Positions 28,689-33,949 of a DNA stretch of 33,949 nt are shown in pieces (positions within the stretch are counted from its first letter, which is position 1; the number at the start of each line of letters is the position of its first letter). The stretch covers positions 1 to 33,949 of the forward strand of contig DCHC01000006.1 in assembly GCA_002314755.1 (NCBI GenBank). The letters are read 5' to 3'. The notes under the pieces are model-generated. The model searched no databases. It was not told where the DNA came from and was given only the letters and a program-made list of their open reading frames with translations. The stretch comes from Faecalibacterium sp. UBA1762. GTDB lineage: Bacteria > Bacillota > Clostridia > Oscillospirales > Ruminococcaceae. Made by a program: the position numbers and the translations under genes.

Positions 28689-31600
28689 ATGAAAAAACGT
28701 TTTGTCTCCCTTATGCTGGTTTTGGCAATGGTGTTTACCATGCTGCCGGCATTCGGTATCACGGTCAGTGCGCAGGAGGGGTACACCCTGCTTGTGGATG
28801 CCGTCAACGGGTCCGATTCCGCCCCCAGAGCAGATAATGCAGTGTACAAGACCTTTGAAGGCGCCCTGGCTGCCGCCGTATCCGGCGACACGGTCAAGCT
28901 CAGTACAGAGGCAGAGCTTGCAGCAACAGTAACCGTATCGAAAAAGCTGACGCTGGATCTGAACGGTAATAAACTGAAAGTGCCGTTCAATACGACGATT
29001 CAGCTGGATGAAAATGCAGACCTGACCGTTACAGGCAACGGCTTCATCAACACCAGACAGCAGATGTTTACGATGACTGGCGGCAAGCTGACCGTCGTAA
29101 ACGGCACCTATACCAAAGATTCGGATGTGATTGAGGGCGGCCTTATCAACTGCAAGGGCGGCGGTACCGTCCTTATCAAGGGCGGCACCTTCAAAATCTC
29201 CGTACCCTCCGATAAGTCCAATTATGCCGGATTTTTGCTTTATTCCGGCGGCCAGAATTCCAAAATCACAGTGGAAGCGGGCGAGTTTATCCTTGCACCA
29301 TCCACGAATTTCAAGCCGCTCTTTTTCGGTACGGATACCGTAGGCGAGATTCTGATCAAGGGCGGAAACTGGGTAGGTGAAGATTTCACCTACGCTGTTG
29401 CAGCGTTAAGGTCGGTTACCGTCAAGGGCGGTACCTTTGACCACATTCAGGGCAAAGCCTATTCCGGCAATACAGCTATAAACCTTGCCGATTATCTGCC
29501 CGCCGGCTACCATTTTGACGGCAACACCGTAAAACCGGACGAGAATTTCAAGGTGGGCAGTACCTATTACCCCACACTGAACGAAGCGGTCGCCGAGGCA
29601 CAGGCTAACGATACCGTCACGGTAAACAAGGATGCAGCGGTCACCCAACTGGTTAATATCCAAAAAGAACTGACCTTAGATCTGAACGGCAAAACCCTGA
29701 CCCTTTCCACCACCAATAACTCAAGAGCCATTGATGTGCTTGCCGGGGGTAAGCTGACGGTAAAAGACAGCAGCACCGCCCATACAGGTCTGATGAAAAC
29801 CGAAACGCTTCCCCGGTTGCTCAGTGTCAACGGCGGCGAATTGATCGTGGAAAGCGGCACCTTTGAGGCTGCGGTCTACTCTTACAAATCCTATGTCAAT
29901 GTCATCTTCTGCGAGGGTGGCACCGTCACCCTGAACGGCGGCACCTACCGCATCCCCGGCGGCTATGGCGTCAGCGGGGATGAAAGCCGTTACAGCAGCG
30001 TAATTGCTGCGACTCAGAACGGTACTGTACCGGCCACCGTCACCGTAAATGACGGTACCTATACCGGTGCCAAGACAGATTATTTCACAGCCAAGACCGT
30101 CACCTCCTTCAAAAACGGCGATGCGGCTTTCGGTACCATTCAGGTCAAAGGCGGTACCTTCAACGGCTCTTTTGATATCAGCAGCGCCGACAATCTGGCT
30201 TGCATAGATATCACCGGCGGCCGTTTTGACCAAACGGATCTCATCGCCGGCTCCTATGTTTCGACCCTGTACGATGTCATAGACAGCGCAAGCTACTACA
30301 TTGTAACCGAAAGCGGAACCCCGACCTACTATCTTGTCACCCCCAATGCGCCGGTGGCAGAAATTGCACGCGAGGGCAAATCTCGGGCAAACCAATATGC
30401 CTCCCTCGCCCAGGCAATCAAGGATGCCGGCACCGAACCCGTCACCCTGACCCTGCTGAAAAATGTGACCGAGGATATCGAAATTCCCGCCGGCGCAGAT
30501 ATCACGCTGGATCTGGCCGGCAATACCCTGACCGGCACCGGCGCTGACAGCGTGGTGCGCAACAACGGTACCTTCACCTTAAAGGATAGCAGCACCCTGC
30601 AAACCGGCGTGCTGACCGGGGGCGAGGCTCACGCCGATGCAGGCGGTGCCGTGCGCAACGCCGCAGGCTGCACCTTTACGATGCAAAGCGGCACCATTAA
30701 GAGCTGCAAGGCCGAAAAAGGCGGCGCAGTCAGCGTGGCCGCCGGCGGCAGCTTTGTTATGAACGGCGGTGTCATCACCGATTGTACCGCAACCTATGTG
30801 GGCGGTGCGGTCTTTAACTACAAGGGCATCGTCACCGTCAAGGGCAGCATCAAAAACTGCTCCGCTACCGAATACGGCGGCGCAATCTTCAACTCCGCCT
30901 GGGAGGATAACGGTGATGAGCCCGGCACCGCCACCCTCACTCTGGAAAACGGCGCTCTCATCGACAACTGCAAGGCAGAGGGCGGCACCAACGCCTTCGG
31001 CGGCGGCATCTTCAACAAGGGTACCCTTGTGATGAACACCGGCGCAGTCATCCAAAACTGCAAAGCAACCAAGGGCGCAGCCGTGCATAACGACGGCAAC
31101 ACCTTTGTCGGCTTTACCATGAACGGCGGCGAAATCAAAAACAACACCGCAGCCAAGAGCGGCGGCGGTGTGCAGAACTCCAAAAAGGCTACCTTCGCGA
31201 TGAAGGGCGGCGCCATCACCGGCAATACCGTTACCGACGGCTTCGGCGGCGGTGTGTTCAACAGCGGCAGCCTGTCCCTTTCCGGCAACGCCGGCATCAC
31301 CGGCAACACCGTGGGTACAACCACCAAAAAGGCAGGCAACCTTGCCATTGTCAAGGGCTATCCCATCGCTTTGGATAACTTTACCGGCAGTCCCGTCGGC
31401 GTGACCCTCATCGAAAAGGATGCCCAGCTAGGTGCCTATGTGTTTGCCTTCGGTGTCTTTACCACCGAGACGGCCGAGCAAGGCGTTGCCCACTTCAAGT
31501 CGGATAACGGCGGGTACGGCATTGATTTTGTAGATGAAGGGATTGTCTTTGTCGACCATCCGGTGATTGTCTGCAGCTATACAAAGCCCTTGGAATGCGG

Positions 31601-32468
31601 CAAAAATCTGCAGCTTGCCTTTGACGAACTGCGCAGCGCCGGCAGCTACACCCTGACCAAAACCTATGCAGGCTATACCGTTTGGGACGAAGAAGCCCGG
31701 GCTTACATTGCCTACGGTAACGAAAAGTTGGTCGAAACCCGGCACCCCTATGTCTGGCTGTACAACGGCACCGGTCTTTATGTCAAGGGCGCCGCTGCAA
31801 TCGGCAGCTGGTGGCAGCATTTCTTCACCGGTCGGGTACGCAATGTTTATCTGACCGTTGATGCCGAAGGCATCCTAACCGTCACTACCGCCAAAACGGC
31901 GGCCGCTATTGCGATCAGCGCAGATACCCATACCTGCAGCTACACCTATCTGGATACGGATACCCACACCGTTACCTGCGAAAACTGCGGCCATACCGAA
32001 ACCGAAAGCCACACCTACGGTGAAGACCACACCTGCGTGTGCGGCGCCTATGACCCGCTTTTCGCCGGTGTGACCGATGTCAAGGTCGCTGTCAATCACA
32101 CAAGCAAATGGGTCGGCGTATGGTACTTTAAGCATCTGCAAACCCGTTACACCTACAACATTACCCCGGTTTGCGACCATGTCACCGTAGCCGAGGTGGC
32201 GTATAGCTTTGACGGCGAGACGGGCTGGAAAACCGGCACAACGCTCCAAAGCAGCATGCCTCTTTTCCGGTTCTACATCCGCGTGACCGATTCCAACGGT
32301 GTGGATACCGATTGGCTGTATCAATACGGCAAGGTCACCCAAATTGTACAAGGCTTTCAGATCACATATACCGAAGAAACCTCCGGCGACATCGTAACCG
32401 AAATCGCCTCTCTGCCCACAAGCATCAAAGCCGGAGAGCCCTGGTATTTGAAGTTGAGCTCGGTGTGA
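28689..32468 (+). CDS. Large secreted beta-helix repeat protein (adhesin-like), 3' end frameshifted
   Basis: A 1259-residue protein with a signal peptide (MKKRFVSLMLVLAMVFTMLP..., cleavage likely after VSA at 28). Three long repeats begin near residues 54, 293 and 571, each with a Y-x-(S/T)(F/L)-xx-A(L/V/I) helix, a (D)TV.L strand and LTLDLNGxxL (LTLDLNGNKLK, LTLDLNGKTLT, ITLDLAGNTLT). Between them are many short GGxF/GGxY rungs of a right-handed beta-helix. Residues about 640-890 are Gly/Cys-rich rungs (GGAVFN, GGGIFN, GGGVFN with NC, SC pairs). A Cys-rich CENCGHTETE...CVCGAYD module is near 1090-1115. There is no LPXTG or SLH module. The reading frame breaks at about 32440 and the last 10 codons before this stop look non-native. 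Confidence 0.85.
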   Translation: MKKRFVSLMLVLAMVFTMLPAFGITVSAQEGYTLLVDAVNGSDSAPRADNAVYKTFEGALAAAVSGDTVKLSTEAELAATVTVSKKLTLDLNGNKLKVPFNTTIQLDENADLTVTGNGFINTRQQMFTMTGGKLTVVNGTYTKDSDVIEGGLINCKGGGTVLIKGGTFKISVPSDKSNYAGFLLYSGGQNSKITVEAGEFILAPSTNFKPLFFGTDTVGEILIKGGNWVGEDFTYAVAALRSVTVKGGTFDHIQGKAYSGNTAINLADYLPAGYHFDGNTVKPDENFKVGSTYYPTLNEAVAEAQANDTVTVNKDAAVTQLVNIQKELTLDLNGKTLTLSTTNNSRAIDVLAGGKLTVKDSSTAHTGLMKTETLPRLLSVNGGELIVESGTFEAAVYSYKSYVNVIFCEGGTVTLNGGTYRIPGGYGVSGDESRYSSVIAATQNGTVPATVTVNDGTYTGAKTDYFTAKTVTSFKNGDAAFGTIQVKGGTFNGSFDISSADNLACIDITGGRFDQTDLIAGSYVSTLYDVIDSASYYIVTESGTPTYYLVTPNAPVAEIAREGKSRANQYASLAQAIKDAGTEPVTLTLLKNVTEDIEIPAGADITLDLAGNTLTGTGADSVVRNNGTFTLKDSSTLQTGVLTGGEAHADAGGAVRNAAGCTFTMQSGTIKSCKAEKGGAVSVAAGGSFVMNGGVITDCTATYVGGAVFNYKGIVTVKGSIKNCSATEYGGAIFNSAWEDNGDEPGTATLTLENGALIDNCKAEGGTNAFGGGIFNKGTLVMNTGAVIQNCKATKGAAVHNDGNTFVGFTMNGGEIKNNTAAKSGGGVQNSKKATFAMKGGAITGNTVTDGFGGGVFNSGSLSLSGNAGITGNTVGTTTKKAGNLAIVKGYPIALDNFTGSPVGVTLIEKDAQLGAYVFAFGVFTTETAEQGVAHFKSDNGGYGIDFVDEGIVFVDHPVIVCSYTKPLECGKNLQLAFDELRSAGSYTLTKTYAGYTVWDEEARAYIAYGNEKLVETRHPYVWLYNGTGLYVKGAAAIGSWWQHFFTGRVRNVYLTVDAEGILTVTTAKTAAAIAISADTHTCSYTYLDTDTHTVTCENCGHTETESHTYGEDHTCVCGAYDPLFAGVTDVKVAVNHTSKWVGVWYFKHLQTRYTYNITPVCDHVTVAEVAYSFDGETGWKTGTTLQSSMPLFRFYIRVTDSNGVDTDWLYQYGKVTQIVQGFQITYTEETSGDIVTEIASLPTSIKAGEPWYLKLSSV

Positions 32469-32616
32469 ACAGATTTCTTGAATTCAAGGTCAACGGCGAA
32501 CAGTTCGGCTATACCGGCGAAAGCGAAGGCGGCTACGCCTTCGGCAATGAATACGGAAAAGCACACTATAGCCAAAGCGGTAATACCTTTACGGTTACGC
32601 TGACAGTAAAAAATAA
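32441..32616 (+). pseudogene. Out-of-frame C-terminal coding segment of the beta-helix protein
   Basis: From 32441 the +2-shifted frame reads LVFEVELGVNRFLEFKVNG and continues through GEQFGYTGESEGGYAFG to TFTVTLTVKN with GC-rich third positions like the upstream gene. The annotated frame instead gives WYLKLSSV and stops at 32468. One missing base in the CCC at 32439-32441 (KAGEP|LVFEVEL) would join the two. A second missing A in the A6 run at 32608-32613 would bring a TAA at 32614-32616 into frame, 5 bases before the terminator. Either two homopolymer sequencing errors or a truly degraded tail. It is not an independent gene. Confidence 0.6.
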
Positions 32617-32621
32617 CCAAC

Positions 32622-32664
32622 GCCGCCCGGCAGGGGAGAAGCTTCTCCGCCGGGTGGCATTTTT
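32622..32664 (+). terminator. Terminator of the beta-helix gene
   Basis: Outer stem GCCGCCCGGC (32622-32631) pairs with GCCGGGTGGC (32649-32658) with one G-U, and an inner palindrome GGAGAAGCTTCTCC caps it. ATTTTT follows at 32659-32664. Its position right after the TAA at 32614 supports the frameshift interpretation. Confidence 0.85.
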
Positions 32665-32689
32665 GTTTGGCTTGCATCAACAAAGAAAT

Positions 32690-32714
32690 CACCCATCGGC
32701 ATTGCCGGTGGGTG
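32690..32714 (-). terminator. Terminator-like hairpin of the minus-strand GH29-like gene
   Basis: A 10-bp stem (32690-32699 with 32705-32714, one G-U, 5-base loop) lies about 60 bases past the minus-strand stop at 32776. It is followed on that strand by AUUUCUUUGUU. It probably ends the convergent transcript. Confidence 0.6.
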
Positions 32715-32775
32715 TAAACAAATGCAAGGGTACTTCTCCGGTATATTATCTGTTATTTCTTTTGTTTCACAAAGC

Positions 32776-33819
32776 TTACCTGAGGTCTTTCAGAGCTGTC
32801 AACGCCTGCAGCTGCTGGTTATCCATAGTACCGTCCCGGTAAAGACAGGCGTCCAGCATAACCGCCCCACCCAGCCGGTTGACTTGGTCAACATAGCGGC
32901 GCAGGTATTGGGCAGAATATTTGCATCCGGGTGCGCTGAATCCATTGTACACCTGTACGGGGTGTTCCGGAATACCCAGATAAGAAAAAACCAACGATTG
33001 CGCCCCGTCGGTCAGCTGACCGGTTGGGTAAACATCCAGGCAGTCCACCTCACAGGCGGTATAGTCGCAAACCGGGCTGGGCGGTACCACCTTATGATAA
33101 AAATCGGCAAAGATGACCTCTCCCAGATTGGGTATCTGCACAGCCTCAGCAGATTCGATGACAAAGCAGCCGTTGTAGTTTGCGGCAAATAAGGCGTCCG
33201 GGTTACCGGCACGCGCGGCATCCTTAAACAGCTGCAGCAAAGCTATATCATCAAAGCCGGTGACCCGGTACATACCGTCCAGCCACCAACCGCTTATTCT
33301 TTTGCCGTAGCGCAAAGACAGCTCCCGCATCACAGCACTCCACTTTTCGGCAAAAGGTCTGGTGACCGGCTTTACACCGGGCTCTACTGGTCGGGGATCC
33401 CCCGAAAACGCGGTCATGGATTCCGGGTTAAACCGCGGGCCGTCCCCGGTAAAATACAAAAACAGCGGAATGTCGTATTCGGACAGAGCATCCGAAAGCT
33501 CCCAAATCAAGTCCCGTCTGCTGGTCGGACTGTTTTCGTGGGATACGCCGATGATATCATCCAGCACAGCGCTGGGGGCACACAGGTGATGACTGCACTG
33601 CACCACCGTTATGGCCGCAAAGCCGGCATTTACCTCGTGCAAGGCCTTGGCAATCCGCTTAACATCCAGCTCATTGACACAACTGTTCCAGTCGGTGCGA
33701 ACCCCGGCCGTGTTGTGCAGGTCGCCCTCGCCGTTCTGAATATGGTCCAGATAGTGAAAAAAGACGCCCCATTTACGGGAGAGCAGCCAGTTCTGTGCAG
33801 GTGTAGGCGTAGTTGTCAT
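32776..33819 (-). CDS. Distant GH29 (alpha-L-fucosidase)-like TIM-barrel protein
   Basis: A 347-residue protein with no signal peptide. It starts TPAQNWLLSRKWGVFFHYLD, resembling the FxxxKxGxFxHWG start of GH29 catalytic domains. It continues with GFAAITVVQCSHHLCAPSAV (HHDGF-like strand replaced), IPLFLYFTGDGPRFNPE, and SGWWLDGMYR, which parallels the GH29 nucleophile strand (WWFDG), so D is a candidate nucleophile. QVYNGFSAPGCKYSAQYL is near the end. The canonical C-terminal beta-sandwich of fucosidases is absent. It may be a fucosidase-like enzyme of altered specificity or a non-catalytic relative. ATG 33819 is preferred because AAGGAGATAT precedes it; an in-frame ATG at 33864 lacks an SD. 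Confidence 0.6.
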   Translation of the reverse strand: MTTTPTPAQNWLLSRKWGVFFHYLDHIQNGEGDLHNTAGVRTDWNSCVNELDVKRIAKALHEVNAGFAAITVVQCSHHLCAPSAVLDDIIGVSHENSPTSRRDLIWELSDALSEYDIPLFLYFTGDGPRFNPESMTAFSGDPRPVEPGVKPVTRPFAEKWSAVMRELSLRYGKRISGWWLDGMYRVTGFDDIALLQLFKDAARAGNPDALFAANYNGCFVIESAEAVQIPNLGEVIFADFYHKVVPPSPVCDYTACEVDCLDVYPTGQLTDGAQSLVFSYLGIPEHPVQVYNGFSAPGCKYSAQYLRRYVDQVNRLGGAVMLDACLYRDGTMDNQQLQALTALKDLR

Positions 33820-33866
33820 AACAGAATATCTCCTTTTCAAAATTCGGGAATGTAGAATTATCAATT

Positions 33867-33896
33867 ACGATATCATATTGGCGGCTGCTCTGTCAA
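33867..33896 (-). promoter_or_regulatory. Possible promoter of the GH29-like gene
   Basis: Minus strand TTGACA (TGTCAA at 33891-33896), an 18-base spacer and TATCGT (ACGATA at 33867-33872). The -10 is only moderate. The last 50 bases of the window hold a GGCCGGCC palindrome followed on the minus strand by T8, perhaps the tail of an upstream terminator. Confidence 0.55.
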
Positions 33897-33949
33897 GACC
33901 GCCGCAAAAAAAACGGCCGGCCTCTTGTAGCGTTACAATAGATGTGAGA

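Noticed and set aside
28689..32468. DNA tandem repeat or CRISPR-like array
   Set aside because: The periodicity is at protein level (beta-helix rungs such as GGAVFN/GGGIFN); nucleotide copies differ and there are no regular spacers.
32312..32842. Independent 176-codon gene after the beta-helix gene
   Set aside because: Only the part from 32441 to about 32615 looks coding and it continues the upstream protein; the 5' part overlaps the intact frame and the 3' part runs through a terminator.

Overview
The window looks like a chromosomal stretch of a gut-type anaerobic Clostridia (Firmicutes), most likely an Oscillospiraceae/Ruminococcaceae relative. The basis is a moderately GC-rich composition with strong AGGAG-type ribosome binding sites, a tyrosine-type T-box leader, oxygen-sensitive indolepyruvate:ferredoxin oxidoreductase genes, LuxS, and many plant or host glycan-degrading enzymes. 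There is no phage, IS element, CRISPR array or tRNA gene. Taxonomy is inferred from gene content only.

Layout. (1) 1-3542, minus strand: tmRNA (ssrA) directly downstream of smpB (trans-translation), a long-chain acyl-CoA ligase-like enzyme, and a two-CBS-domain protein. (2) 3754-8445, plus strand: a probable four-gene operon made of a FadR-type GntR regulator, a DUF5662 protein, a DUF1643 protein, and an 874-residue TetM/EF-G-like translational GTPase fused to a C-terminal YacP/Rae1-like NYN nuclease domain. It ends in a perfect bidirectional terminator. (3) 14779-8439, minus strand: a strong promoter, a textbook T-box riboswitch with a probable Tyr (UAC) specifier, then an AMP-forming CoA ligase, iorA, iorB, a phenylacetate-CoA ligase homologue and a tandem-ACT protein. 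Together these suggest aryl-acid activation and interconversion of arylacetyl-CoA with arylpyruvate. Control by uncharged tRNA-Tyr suggests the anabolic (reductive carboxylation) direction.

(4) 14864-21198: a minus-strand carbohydrate block (sugar isomerase/epimerase, divergent RpiB-like isomerase, GH28-like beta-helix enzyme, GH78-like enzyme, inositol-monophosphatase-family phosphatase) diverging from (5) a plus-strand block, 21286-28492 (RbsD/FucU mutarotase, GH38 alpha-mannosidase, LuxS, aldose-epimerase-like protein, class-V PLP enzyme, GH51 arabinofuranosidase). (6) 28592-32664: a large secreted beta-helix repeat protein whose last ~60 codons are in a shifted frame. (7) 32776-33896, minus strand: a distant GH29-like protein. 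No transporter gene lies in the window, so sugar uptake must be encoded elsewhere.

The two most interesting signals are the fusion of a ribosome-binding GTPase to an A-site-endonuclease-like domain (5741-8365), and the Tyr T-box in front of an aryl-acid/indolepyruvate oxidoreductase operon (8439-14779).
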